In this document: positions 11,575-21,954 of the stretch, piece by piece
Numbering within the stretch: the first letter of the stretch is position 1
How the letters are laid out: every line of letters begins with the position of its first letter
Origin: Siphonodentalium dalli
Taxonomy: Eukaryota > Mollusca > Scaphopoda > Gadilida > Siphonodentaliidae
Length of the DNA: 64,000 bases
Assembly (NCBI GenBank): GCA_032622095.1
Contig: CP136063.1
Span: 79,897,980-79,961,979, forward strand
Direction of reading: 5' to 3'
Translations under genes and position numbers: made by a program
Notes under the pieces: generated by a model
What the model was told of the DNA's origin: nothing
Seen by the model: only the letters and a program-made list of their open reading frames with translations
Database searches by the model: none

Positions 11575-11730
11575 GCGGAAACCCTGTGTAATTCAATAAA
11601 TAAAATAAAATAATTAATACCAAATCAATGTGTGGTGGACTGGTGGTTGAAAATTGGGAATAAAGGTGCCTTTTTCCCATTGGGAATGGGGCCGTTTACC
11701 GGACCCTGAGGACACCTAAAAAAATCCCTG

Positions 11731-12044
11731 AATTATGCCAAAATAAATCTGAAGTGGTTGTCCTGTGATATAGTATATCACAAGAAATAATCTATGGAAA
11801 TCATACTGTAATTAAAGGCAAAATTTCAAACAGAAATGTCAATACTACAACAGTAAACACTTTTATAAAAAAAATCACATGTACTTTTTGTGAATGTGAC
11901 ATGATTGATCTTCATTGTAATCTTCCAGTTGAGTGACCCACAATGTAGCTTGTCTGAACTTTACACGACTTTGAAGTTGCCGACATTGTTTCGGTTATAA
12001 ACCCCACTTTCAAACTCTGTTCGGCAGATTTTCATTTAATTGAA
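11731..12044. other. No gene seen
   Basis: AT-rich sequence between the nested stack and a tandem array; nothing recognisable. Confidence 0.5.
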
Positions 12045-12901
12045 AAATCAAATCACAGGCCTTCTAAACAGTGATAATTGGGTGATATTATATGTTTTTG
12101 AATTTCCCAAGGTTGTTCTGCGCTTTACCGCCTCTGTCCCATCAGCGAAAAAACATGTTTTAATCTTGATTATGGTCAATAAAATGGGATCACCAATAAA
12201 ATGCTGCACTGATGACCATATAGAGCCATTTTGGTGCCACTACATGCTGTATTATTGATAAACAGCAAGTTTTTGTCCCATCCCATCTTGCCTGGGGTCC
12301 ATCTTAGCGTTTTCTAATACCGTCCCATCCTATCTAATACCGTCCCATCCCGTTCTGCAATTTCCAAAGGTTCCGCCCCATCGACAAAAAAGTTGTTTTG
12401 CTCTCGATTATGGTCAATAAAATGCTACAATGATGTGGAGAAGATGTTAATCTAACATTTTATGTAAAAATATCACTGTGGGAAAATGAAATATTAATGG
12501 AGTGAATGATTTTGTTGTTTACATTTTCGTTCTGCAATTTCCTATGGTTGTTCTGCACTTTACCGCTTCCATCCCATCAGCGTAAAAAGTTGTTTTAATC
12601 TTGATTATGGTCATTAAAATGCAACAGTGATGTCGAAAAGATGTTAATCTAACATTTTATGTAAAAAATATCGCTGTGGGACGGGTGAATATGAATGCGG
12701 TGAATGCTTTTGTTGTTTACATTTTCGTTCTGCAATTTCCTAAGGTTGTTCTGCGCTTTACCGCTTCCGTCCCATCAGCGAAAAAACATGTTTTAATCTT
12801 GATTATGGGCATTAAAATGCTACAATGATGTCGAGAATATGTTAATCTAACATTTTATGCAAAAATATCACCGTGGGACAGGGAAATATGAATGCATGGG
12901 G
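12045..12901. repeat. Tandem array of about 180-200 bp units
   Basis: Four diverged units share TTCTGCAATTTCC, GTCCCATCAGCGAAAAAA, TTTTAATCTTGATTATGG and TAATCTAACATTTTATG. TTCTGCAA starts fall near 12353, 12530 and 12728. The array resumes at about 16350-16600 (TTATTGATAAACAGC, TTTTCTAATACCGTCCC), so two hAT-like insertions split it. Confidence 0.8.
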
Positions 12902-15468
12902 TAGTGATGAGCCGATTGTCAAATAGAGCCTTGCGCCGATTGCCGATTTTTTGAGATCACAATCGGCCGATTCAGGTGCCGATTCCGATTATTTCAATAA
13001 TTATAGCAGAATATGTTATATGTGTTATATAATACTTAGAATTAGAAGCAAGCAACAAACGAAGTAATATGCCAGTACACAGTATACATAAGTATATGTT
13101 TGGGTAAGTATATAGGTGGGCATGGGCGTACTTGTGATCGAATACAGGCAACTTACCCATGTATTTTAGGCTATTCCACAACAAATTGTTTGAAAGTTTG
13201 ATGTAGCCACGTGCATGACGACATGTCCACGGTTCATTTTTGATAACAATTCATCAAACGGCATTTTTCTTTGATCCCAATTCAAAGACATCACATCAAA
13301 GGAAATGAGCCGACTGAACTAGTTGCAAGTTACACCATGTTCATGTCAATTTCACAGACACGATTCGATTTCAGCGTGGTCATCATAATAATCATTGGTG
13401 GTGACCTATACGTGACGTCACACGAGGCTGACTGGATGGAATGACATTGTCTTTGACTATTTAAAGTTACGTGACATGCACTTTCGGTTTCTATAGTATA
13501 GTTTATACCTGTTACGGTGTATGTACTATATAGATACAGGGTTTCCGTTAGTACGGCTCAGGGTCCGTAGGACGGCCTCATTCCCATCGCAGATGATCTG
13601 TTTGGTTCATAGATATACCAAAAGTCAGTAGCAATATGTCGTAACAAAAATCCGGCTGCAACGGGAGTTAAACAGAATACTGGTGAAAAAGCGGGTCAAA
13701 TAGCGACGTTAGATACAGCGTAATACATGTCGCGGTAACATCAAAGAATGCCGGACTGCTGTCTGAGTACGGATATTTTTGTGCACGGTATGAAACTACT
13801 CATGCTCGAAGATCCCGTGACATCGTACGTTTACATAATTTGATCAAAGAACGCCAAATTTCTGAGTCGGGACATTTTTATGCACAGGATTTTCATGGAT
13901 GAAACTACTCATGCTCCGAGATCCCGTGCTATCGTACTGTATAATTAATGGGTCCCTCTGCAGAGTTCATGCAGCTATAGAACAGTTTTAGCCAACGTGT
14001 TATAAAATATAATTTTGGAGGGAAATGTGAAAATGTGGATCGTTGATTGTGCTTTGGGACCCAGGCAGGACAACGCAACTATTATTTACTGTACTTTTAC
14101 TTTATCTCCATATTTGGGGAGGGGTATGTGTTTGTCTTTATCCTCTATGTATGTAATGTGGTTCAAATGAATGGTCTTGTTAACTTGTCACTATGAATTC
14201 TGGCTATAAAGACTGATTTCGGGACAGGTTCCGTATTATTGTGAAATAAATCACTTTGGGATTTTGTTGACTATGCATGGCAATATACGCATAATAAGCA
14301 ATTGTGGTCGTCAGTTTATGGACTAATAGAGACTATTGAACAAGCCTCGCGTTCCGAGTGAAAGATGTCGCTACCATTCGTATTCCGCCGCTATAAATAT
14401 CTCCTGCAGACAAACCCTGCAGTATGACATCACAGCGCACAATAGTTTTACAATTGACAGCATATATCCTGTCAGTTTCATTTTCACAGAAGCTACTTGA
14501 AATTCTAGGAAATACTTTATTCAATTCTCCTTGCTATGTATTATTGGTCAATGCATATATGCTTTGTAGTGTTTAGATTCATTATACCTGTCGGAATCTT
14601 ATTGTATAAATTTGTAAACACAAACTCATAGCTTGTTCATTTATATATAGTCTTCAATCAGACGGCAGTCTTACGTGCGTAATTAATTGATTACTTATCT
14701 GGATACCATCAACAGAATTAATGCACCCACGGAAATGATTGACTTGCATAATATACGTAGCTTTCGGGTGCTTTGTGGGACACTTAGGTGCAAGGAAATT
14801 ACTACTTTTCAGTGTCAAATAACAAAATTTTCGCCCGGACGAACCATGGTCGTCCCGTCGCGTTATGTGTTTCCCCAATACGGACTCATTAATATCCCCC
14901 AGGCGGAAACCCTGATAGATAGCTATGTTGTACTCCGTATGCATACATCTTGATTTTTGATAGTCTGACATAAATCAAAATGTCTACATGTTGACGAACA
15001 ATAAAGTTACCTATGGGCGTACATGAGTCCCATGATATGTACGTTGTGTACATCATAATGCTAACGAAATAAATCGACTGAAACGACTGTTCCGGTATGC
15101 CAATAATTAATGATTATGCGCAATCACGGCGTCATGTTTGCAGCCTCACTCTAACACAAAGTGTCACCTGCTTTCCGGTGATCCCCACTAATATATTGTT
15201 CAAACATAGACCCAGGTACGACCGGGGTATTGAAGAGGACATGTCTGTATATCAAGTTTGTGTTTGATATCACTTTCCCCATGTTTACTGGTCATTTATT
15301 CAACAAAACATCGTCATATTTAAAACAGTTTATTGAAGAAAAACAAGCACCTATTTATTATCTCAGACAATCGGAAATCCCGATGTTCAAACCCGAGTAC
15401 CGATTGTCATCCGATGGGCCACAATCGGCCGATTCCGATTGTCGTTCCCGATTATCGGCTCATCACTA
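12902..15468. mobile_element. hAT family B, copy 2, interrupted
   Basis: This is an inverted relative of the 4397-5517 element, with ends TAGTGATGAGCCGAT and ATCGGCTCATCACTA and identical 8-bp repeats GCATGGGG at 12894-12901 and 15469-15476. It is about 2.57 kb because a 1.38-kb element lies inside it at 13537-14914; without that insertion it is close in length to copy 1. Copy 1 supplies the unoccupied version of the inner insertion site. Confidence 0.9.
13537..14914. mobile_element. CAGGGTTTCCG element, copy 2
   Basis: Ends CAGGGTTTCCG and CGGAAACCCTG are inverted. The direct repeat ATAGATA (7 bp) lies at 13530-13536 and 14915-14921. The uninterrupted site in hAT-B copy 1 reads TATATAGATAGC on the matching strand, with a single ATAGATA, which confirms the insertion and its 7-bp duplication. 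Subterminal sequence resembles the 8544 copy (GGTCCGTAGGACGGCC, CATTCCC). Non-coding, 1378 bp. Confidence 0.88.
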
Positions 15469-15483
15469 GCATGGGGTAATTTG

Positions 15484-16349
15484 TAGGGGTGCGAGATATC
15501 ACTGGTGCACCGGTGTATCGCGGATCAGAGTTCTACGATACACGCAGCGGTTCCATAGCCAAAAAATCGTGCATCGCGATACACAATTTTGTTTATCTAT
15601 TATCCATTCTTTATAATTGCTATATTCACGCCAGAGAATAAGAATTAAATACAACGGTACGCAAAGAAGCATGATCAAGTCGTTCTACTTCAAAGTGACG
15701 ATTAAATAAGTCAGCCACCTGTTCGTCGGTCATACGTGTGGGCGTTGATGTTTGTTTGTAAAGATTGAAATACCATTGTCACCGTTGGCACACAGAAGAG
15801 TTTGTTCATAGAAATGATGTCGCCAAAAGGCTCAAAATGTATGTCGTGCTAATCATTTGTCGTTCATCGGACTTGAACTGCATATTAGAGAATTAAATCA
15901 TTCCCGTTAACAGTCACCGATACCCAATTGACATAAACGTGTCTCATTGCAAGAATCGTAGTAAACCGCGTCAATACAGACAGCGTTCCGAACTTCCAAC
16001 GTGGTATTTTTTGATTACTCCCCCTGGACTGTATTTAAATGAATTGAACAACAAACGTTGTATGTTTTTGTACCGGTACTTGAAAGTCGTGTAATCCCAT
16101 ACGCCATTGGCCTTAAATAAAACATTCCAATGAACTGAAGTAGCTGGTATTGAAGGACTAATCAAATTAATGAACTATTAAATAATGACTATGATTGAAT
16201 ATGTTATTTTTCAATCAATTCATGAATTCCATATGAAGGGCTGCATCTAGAAATACTAGGGTATCGTATCTAGATACGTACGTATTGTATAGCGACCCGC
16301 ATATCGCGATACGTATCTTTCGTGACACTGGGCATACCTGCCACCCCTA
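15484..16349. mobile_element. hAT-like non-autonomous element (TAGGGGTG ends)
   Basis: Short inverted ends TAGGGGTG/CACCCCTA are flanked by 8-bp repeats differing at one base (GTAATTTG at 15476-15483, GTGATTTG at 16350-16357). Subterminal GTATCGCGATAC words occur near both ends. 866 bp, with no transposase frame. It lies immediately beside hAT-B copy 2, within the tandem array. Confidence 0.75.
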
Positions 16350-16600
16350 GTGATTTGGTGTTTATATTTTCGTTCTGCGTTTGACCATAATCACCAATTT
16401 CCGACGTGTCTATTTTTAGCCGATAATATGAACTTTGTGTTGGCGAATGAGACTATTAAATTGTTGTTCCCTGTACGCTATGTTAATACCGACTATATAT
16501 AACCATTTTTGATGCCGCTACACGCTGTATTATTGATAAACAGCCGGTTTTCTAATACCGTCCCGCATCGTCCCATTCTGCGTTTTAGTCACTCCCACTG
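16350..16600. repeat. Continuation of the 180-200 bp tandem array
   Basis: TTTTCGTTCTGCG, GCTGTATTATTGATAAACAGC and TTTTCTAATACCGTCCC match units at 12.2-12.4 kb, on the far side of the two hAT-like insertions. 16601-16800 shows nothing recognisable. Confidence 0.6.
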
Positions 16601-16802
16601 TTTTTTGTGCTTGTATTTGGAATATATTGTTTGTCCGGCCATTTGGCAATTATTTCATCACTTGAGTTCCTTATATTACTATACTGATTTAGAAATTCGA
16701 TTAAAACCTTATTTTTGGGACTTTACGTCCAGTGAATGTGGAATGTGTATTGAACACTGTGAAGAATGACGATCAATAAAAAAAAATTGACTGTTTGAGA
16801 AC

Positions 16803-16962
16803 CTTTCAATCTTTCAACTGCACATTCTTCAAATTTCTGCAAAGAAATTGTGTCTCTTGGCGGAATCTTGTAAAACTGTAGTACATTGTCATATGATGCT
16901 GATTGGTCTGAATATTCTTGCTTTATTCTCTGTTTGCGCTTGGATCCAGACACAAACTGCAT
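16803..16962 (-). CDS. PRIM2: First coding exon resembling DNA primase large subunit
   Basis: PRIM2 is the iron-sulfur regulatory subunit of the DNA polymerase alpha-primase complex, which makes RNA-DNA primers in the nucleus. The minus strand starts ATG at 16962 and reads MQFVSGSKRKQRIKQEYS, then a segment with SYDNVLQFYKIPPRDTISL and FEECAVERLKG. The M-x-F start, a basic stretch, SY...LQFY..PP...ISL..FE..A..R and the spacing from the start codon match the animal PRIM2 N-terminus. The exon would end at AAAG|GTTCTC (donor at 16802-16801, phase 1). An upstream in-frame ATG exists, but the family length favours 16962. I could not find a second exon in the window; the intron may be long or this may be an orphan exon. 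Confidence 0.65.
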
Positions 16963-17501
16963 TATTATTGTTTTTGCCTCAGCCGAAACTTCGAATGTCA
17001 ACAAAAACGTATTTCGCGCCAAATCTGAAAACACGGAAGTAAGCAATTACAAAAAGTAAACTTCGGAAACGGAAGAGCTTGAGTACGTTGTGGCTGACCG
17101 GCGATTAATATAAATCCAAACCTGTGTCACACAGCGTTGGATAGAGTAAAAATATTCTTCTTCTTCAATTAATGTCACATTATACATTTCTAAGTGTATT
17201 TCCCCCAATAAAATATTACCACTCTATATGGTTGCTCTTAAGTGGGTTAATCGAACAAATTATTGCTGTGCAACGTTGAACATAGTTTATCTATATATCG
17301 ATCGATCTGCTGGTTCCGGAGACCTCCGTTCGGAGATTACCGGTATGTCAGTGCGCGTCAGTGCAAGTAGGTTAGCATGTGAAACAGAAAGGAGAGTATT
17401 GAAAGATAGTACAGTTGAGGTTTAGATTTATGTTACAGATGAGAATTTTAAATAGTTTTAAAACATCAAGTTAAAAGAATGATTGATCAGATATGAGCCA
17501 G
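16963..17501. other. 5' flank of the PRIM2-like exon; otherwise no gene
   Basis: On the minus strand this would hold the 5' UTR and promoter of the PRIM2-like exon. A TTAATATAAA sequence near 17105-17115 is not a convincing TATA box. An open stretch on the plus strand (17228-17425) has no recognisable domain. Confidence 0.4.
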
Positions 17502-17935
17502 TTATGTGATTTGCTGATACACACTCTTCCTGAACGTGTCAGAATAGGAGAGTGCAGTGACCAGGTCGGGATTTGTCTCCAGACTGTTCCAGAGCAGTTG
17601 CCGAAAAGAATGAAAATCTGAAATAATTTGGGCCTGTTTGTATGGGGCGGAATGTTCCCTTATTGTGGATCGCATTTTTCTAGTCGGTTTCTCAAGAAAA
17701 GCTGGAATTTGCATTGCTAATTGTTATGAATGTTTTTTTGAAAGAGACACAGTTACTTGAGATGGTCATTCTAGATGCTAATGATCTTAAATTTAGATCT
17801 GATGTCATGGCTGAAACACTTTCATATCTTGAGTATTCGTTTTTCATCCATCTTACAGCCATATTCTGTACTTTCTCAATTGCATCACTATTTGTGACAG
17901 TTTAAAGACACAAACCGCATACTCTAATTTTTCTA
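17502..17935 (-). pseudogene. L2/CR1-like LINE C-terminal fragment
   Basis: Minus-strand frames give KLEYAVCVF, then IEKVQNMAVRWMKNEYS and YESVSAMTSDLNLRSL, and finally SFRQLLWNSLETNPDLVTA and SDTFRKSV. This order matches the post-reverse-transcriptase tail of L2/CR1-type LINEs: LEYA..VW, IEKVQRRAARWV, SVSAML..LGW.SL, WNSLP..V..A.S...F. At least two frameshifts are needed. It is a dead 5'-truncated copy. Confidence 0.75.
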
Positions 17936-17971
17936 AAAATGAAATGATTAAGAAAACAGCATATCAAGCTG

Positions 17972-18110
17972 TGTATCGTTAATAGAGCACATCAATGTAT
18001 TTTGCACTAATCCATAGCTCAAATTAATTAATTTGTTGCTAATATTCTGTTGAGTGTTAAAGGTAGATGGTCACATAAATGGTAAGATTTATTGTACAGT
18101 CCCCCTTTTC
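17972..18110. mobile_element. Half copy of TTAA MITE family GGGGTACTGTACCC
   Basis: Shares TCGTTAATAGAGCACAT, TTTTGCACTAATCCAT, CTCAAATT and a degraded ACAGTCCCCCTTTT end with the copy at 44609-44740. One inverted end is missing and divergence is high. Confidence 0.6.
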
Positions 18111-18989
18111 CATTTCATTTTAATACTGCTTTGGAATTGATTGATATTGGAACACAAACTATGCACATAGCATCTGAATTTGTTTTATAATTATCAGTAT
18201 TTTGTGTGTCAACTATTGGGCCAACCAATGATCATTGAAGTTCAACATGAGAGTGATAATAAAAGTGAAGTGAAACACTCCACTTGGGTGATCAAATATA
18301 AATTGAGAATAATCTTGCTCAAATCAGTTATTGTTTTACGAATATTAATCCAAATTGACAACACACACAGTCATTCTTATATATTAATTAAATGCAATGA
18401 CTCTCGATGACGAAATAATTTGTGCTAGTTTATAGCCGATAATTGCGTCCCGAATCAAGATGTAAATATTTACAATTGAGCCCATTTCAGACGGTGTTTT
18501 CTATGGAGTGGTATAGTCGATTTCTTTGAAATTTTCGGCGATGTTGGTAGAATGCTACATTCTCCAGGTTGGCATAGCGCCCGAGTACTAACTTATCAAT
18601 TCTACGCACCTGAACAAGTCCACAATATGTCTTTAAATGTTGACACAATGTCTATTGACTCAGTATATATAATATATAGATTTTAATTTCGCATATATTT
18701 ATTTTGTTTCGACGTCTTTGTTTTACTAAACGGCTGTCCATACTACCCATGCTTGATTAGCGCGTTAATATGAGGTTTTTATTGTCACATGTTGACCTTA
18801 AACTGATGGATTCTCTTGTTGACCTTTGAAATGCTTGTGCCATACGAATGATGGTGATTGAAATTTTGTTTTTCTCAATGTTATTTTGTCTGGTAAGCTG
18901 AAAATAGGATTATGACATTTTGACTAATTTTGTGTAACTTTAAGTAAAGCAGTGACTCCGAAGTTGCGTTGATAGAAATTATCCAGAGT
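18111..18989. other. No gene seen
   Basis: AT-rich, with no repeat structure or coding pattern that I can support. Confidence 0.5.
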
Positions 18990-19170
18990 GTCTATACGTA
19001 GCACTCATAGTCTGGTCGTTGAAGCATTGGACCTAGAACAAATTGTTGACAAGCTGTTTTTGGTGTCATTTTGTCGGGAAGAATCTGGGGAACAACATAT
19101 CCAAAATCAGCTTTGGGGAAAAGTTTCTAGAGCATTTTGAAAAACAGGTCCTATTTGTGGTCTTTATGTA
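18990..19170. repeat. Dispersed repeat shared with 25.6-26.5 and 62.7-63.0 kb
   Basis: GACCTAGAACAAATTG, AAGCTGTTTTTGG, ATTTTGTCGGGAAGAATC and CAACATATCCAAAATC recur with divergence at 62.73 kb (same strand) and 25.99-26.06 kb (opposite strand). Non-coding. Confidence 0.6.
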
Positions 19171-19980
19171 TGATTTTCCGTTCCTTGTGAAATATACACT
19201 TGAATGGCATTTAAATTAAAGTTATACAGATGGCAGGAAGATGAATTATTATTATTTCCACCTATAAGGGCGTTCTCTAGAATATTAATGATGTTTTATC
19301 CTGCGGTAAAATCCCATAACACTAACTAAATTACGTGAATATGTAAGTTCATTATGGCCCTAGGGCGCTTATGGGATAATTTTATGCTTGTCGTTAGCAC
19401 GAGATGGCCCGACACGTCACGTGACCAAACTGCCGATGAATTTTTCGGAATTTCTTTATTCTAATAAAGCTTTTTAACGAAGAAATACCCGATTGCCATG
19501 ACTTTGTGTTACATAGAACACATACCTAACTAAATGGTATCCTATAAGGTAAATACAGGTATATATTATTTCAATTTAAGCATAATTACGCAAGTTATTT
19601 GGTCTCAGATGCCGGTGATATTTTGCCTAATTTCGATGTATTTTGGTCACATGATTTTTGTTTTCATCACGTGATAATTGTTTGCAAACAAACCAGACGA
19701 TCCATGCGTATTTGTGTAAATTAAAAAAATGTCTCAATCCAGTGAATTTCATGGCTGGCGCTACAGTTCATCAGCACTTGCACAATAAATTACAATTATG
19801 GAGTAGAGAAGTGAATTGACTGAAACTCCATAGAACAATTAAAGTATTGTGATCAAATGTTGATGATATTGAATACTATTCTATATTTTGATTAAATTGT
19901 GTTAATTCAGAGATGTTGTGAAATATTTGAACTTGCCGGGGTACGACACTTACATAATGATAGTGTGTGGAAATAATAGT
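19171..19980. other. No gene seen
   Basis: No recognisable element ends, RNA genes or coding frames. Confidence 0.5.
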
Positions 19981-20125
19981 AATAACATGATATTTTTCGG
20001 GCATTATGGTTTCTTAACGGCCCTCCCGGAATGATTAACAGCCCTCGTGCTTATAGGCCCTCTGGCTGTTAATCATTCCTATCGGGCCGTTAAGAAACCA
20101 TAATGCCCTCAAAAATCATGTTATT
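19981..20125. repeat. 145-bp palindrome (fold-back element)
   Basis: AATAACATGAT...ATCATGTTATT with arms of roughly 60 bases: GGGCATTATGGTTTCTTAACG in the left arm is matched by CGTTAAGAAACCATAATGCCC in the right. The loop is about 20 bases near 20050. It may be a small inverted-repeat transposon; a target duplication is not clear because the flanks are (ATAATA)-like. Confidence 0.8.
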
Positions 20126-20405
20126 GTTATATTGTTGTCATGACAGACGTATGTCATTTCGTGTTCAATTCGATTGTAAAAATTCAAAATGGCGGTCAAA
20201 ATGGCGACCGAAAGTGGTAAAATTGGATAATTTTCGCTAAATTTCACCAGATCGCTTGCATTTATAAGAAATTTGGTTTAAATGGCCATTTGTGCCAACA
20301 TATACCATATTAAATCAATGTCTGATAATTATGACGCATAGCACGAGGATTGGGAATATGAGCCCTTCAATGTCCATCAAATTCGAAATAGGTCTATTAA
20401 CTTTC

Positions 20406-20743
20406 GAAGAAAAATCTATTATTATTTTAATGCCAAGAATAACCGCAAATCGAACACACCAGTGTACTGAATACTCATTATATGTTAGATTGAACCACTA
20501 GTGCCCATTTTAGCAGAAATGTGACCATCACTTCCCAAAATAGGGACAAAATGGCTCCGAAAGTAGTAAAATTGGAAGAAAAATCTATTATTATTTTAAT
20601 GCCAAGAATAACCGCAAATCGAACACACCAGTGTACTGAATACTCATTATATGTTAGATTGAACCACTAGTGCCCATTTTAGCAGAAATGTGACCATCAC
20701 TTCCCAAAATAGGGACAAAATGGCTCCGAAAGTAGTAAAATTG
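20406..20743. repeat. Exact tandem duplication of 169 bp
   Basis: The block starting GAAGAAAAATCTATTATT at 20406 recurs at 20575 with no difference that I can see. The surrounding sequence (20170-20260 and 20745-20810) contains older copies of the same ATGGC...GTAAAATTGG.CAATTTTCGC unit. The identity implies a recent event or an assembly artefact. Confidence 0.9.
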
Positions 20744-20959
20744 GGCAATTTTCGCTAAAGTTCACGAGATTGTTTCCATTCAGACGAAATTTGTTATGTA
20801 ATGGCTGGCACCACAGTAAATGATGTCGGACCCTAACCCGAAAATAATGAGCTATATGTCGAGAATTTGTCCCTACAGTTTCCCAAAAAGTCGGCGAAAA
20901 TTGCGATCGAATGTAAAAAAGTGAAATTTTGTCCTTGATTTGTAACTAAATCTTCTCAT

Positions 20960-21545
20960 ATCGAATATAATTTGATGACTGTCCAAAGCAACCAAATTAG
21001 TATCGAAATACATAAATGAGTGTCCAAAACAATTTAACGGGTGTCCCAAACTATATAAGGAGCGTAAAACCACACACGGGTGACTCAAACACCTTAGCAA
21101 TATACCAAATTAATCGGTAAGTGTCCCAGTCCATAGAACGGGCGTCCAAAATCATCCAACTAGTGTCCCAAAATCACATAATATGTAGCACAGGCCACCC
21201 AAATAGTGTTACAGCCCATCAAAATAGTGCCCAAACCAGTCCAATGTGTGTTCCATACCATCCAACTATTGCCATATGTCATCATCGGGTGGCCCAATTC
21301 ATGTACGTGATGTCCCAAAACCACACCAATGGGTGTCTCAAACCATCAAGGGTGTACCACAAACCACCCAATGCGTGTCCCAGTCCAACAGATGAGTGTC
21401 CATGATCAGCCAATGAGTGACCCAAGCCACACGATGATTGTCTCAAGCCACCAGTAGTATCTGAAAACGTCCAAATAGTGTCTCAAATCACCCACTGAAT
21501 GTCCCACATCATCTAATGAGTGTCCCAAACTAGCGTATAAAACCA
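20960..21545. repeat. Degenerate minisatellite, left arm (about 27-bp units)
   Basis: Repeats variants of GTGTCCCAAACCATCCAATG every 25-30 bases on the plus strand. The complement of the same unit forms the right flank of the 43-bp satellite (23606-24475). The orientation switches near 21565. Confidence 0.8.
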
Positions 21546-21685
21546 TTCATCAAATATATCAAACCTTGTTTTGGTAAACTAATTGGATGGTTTCATAAAC
21601 TCACTTGATCGTCTGAATTACTCGATGGAGGGTATTGTACACTATTGTAGATGTATTGAGATGACAGTTTGTAGTTGTTTTGACC

Positions 21686-21930
21686 CTGTGCCAATGCATT
21701 CTCTTATATATGCGAGTCGACCATATGTCGCCTCGCATATATAAGAGAATGCATTGGCCTAACAATTTTTTACAATTTTAATAATTTTTTCTTCTATACT
21801 TTAACAATTTTATAATTTGACCCATACAGAGCCACAGACAAACATGAGCAGACGACACTCTTCTATATGCTTCTATATATGTGTGGGGCTCCCTGCAGGG
21901 TAATGGATGTTTTTTATTTTTTTCAGTTGA
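21686..21930. mobile_element. Truncated copy of the hairpin element at 40 kb
   Basis: Starts ACCCTGTGCCAATGCATTC, continues into a 68-bp hairpin (CTTATATATGCGAG...CTCGCATATATAAG), then follows the 40-kb copy through GCTCCCTGCAGGGTAATGG to about 21923. The right inverted end is missing. It lies inside the satellite region. Confidence 0.8.
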
Positions 21931-21954
21931 GTGGATAGGGAGCTCATTGTGATG

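Larger units (their letters stand above)
8544..11586. mobile_element. CAGGGTTTCCG element, copy 1, carrying two insertions
   Basis: The inverted ends are CAGGGTTTCCGCTA (8544) and TAGCGGAAACCCTG (ending 11586). A 7-bp direct repeat TGTAATT lies at 8537-8543 and 11587-11593. Removing the two inner elements leaves roughly 0.7 kb, non-coding. The right inverted repeat is itself broken by a hAT-like insertion that duplicated GCGGAAAC. The same end type with a 7-bp duplication recurs at 13.5 kb and, with a different interior, at 28.3 kb. Confidence 0.8.
8197..11730. mobile_element. Outermost element of a three-level nest (CAGTGATTTTT ends)
   Basis: The left end CAGTGATTTTTC and right end AAAAAATCCCTG are imperfect inverted repeats. 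Subterminal words also match in inverted orientation (CCATTCCCAA, GGGAAAAAGG, GGTCCGG). The flanking direct repeat AATTA (8192-8196 and 11731-11735) is short. No coding content. The boundaries are less certain than those of the inner elements. Confidence 0.55.
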
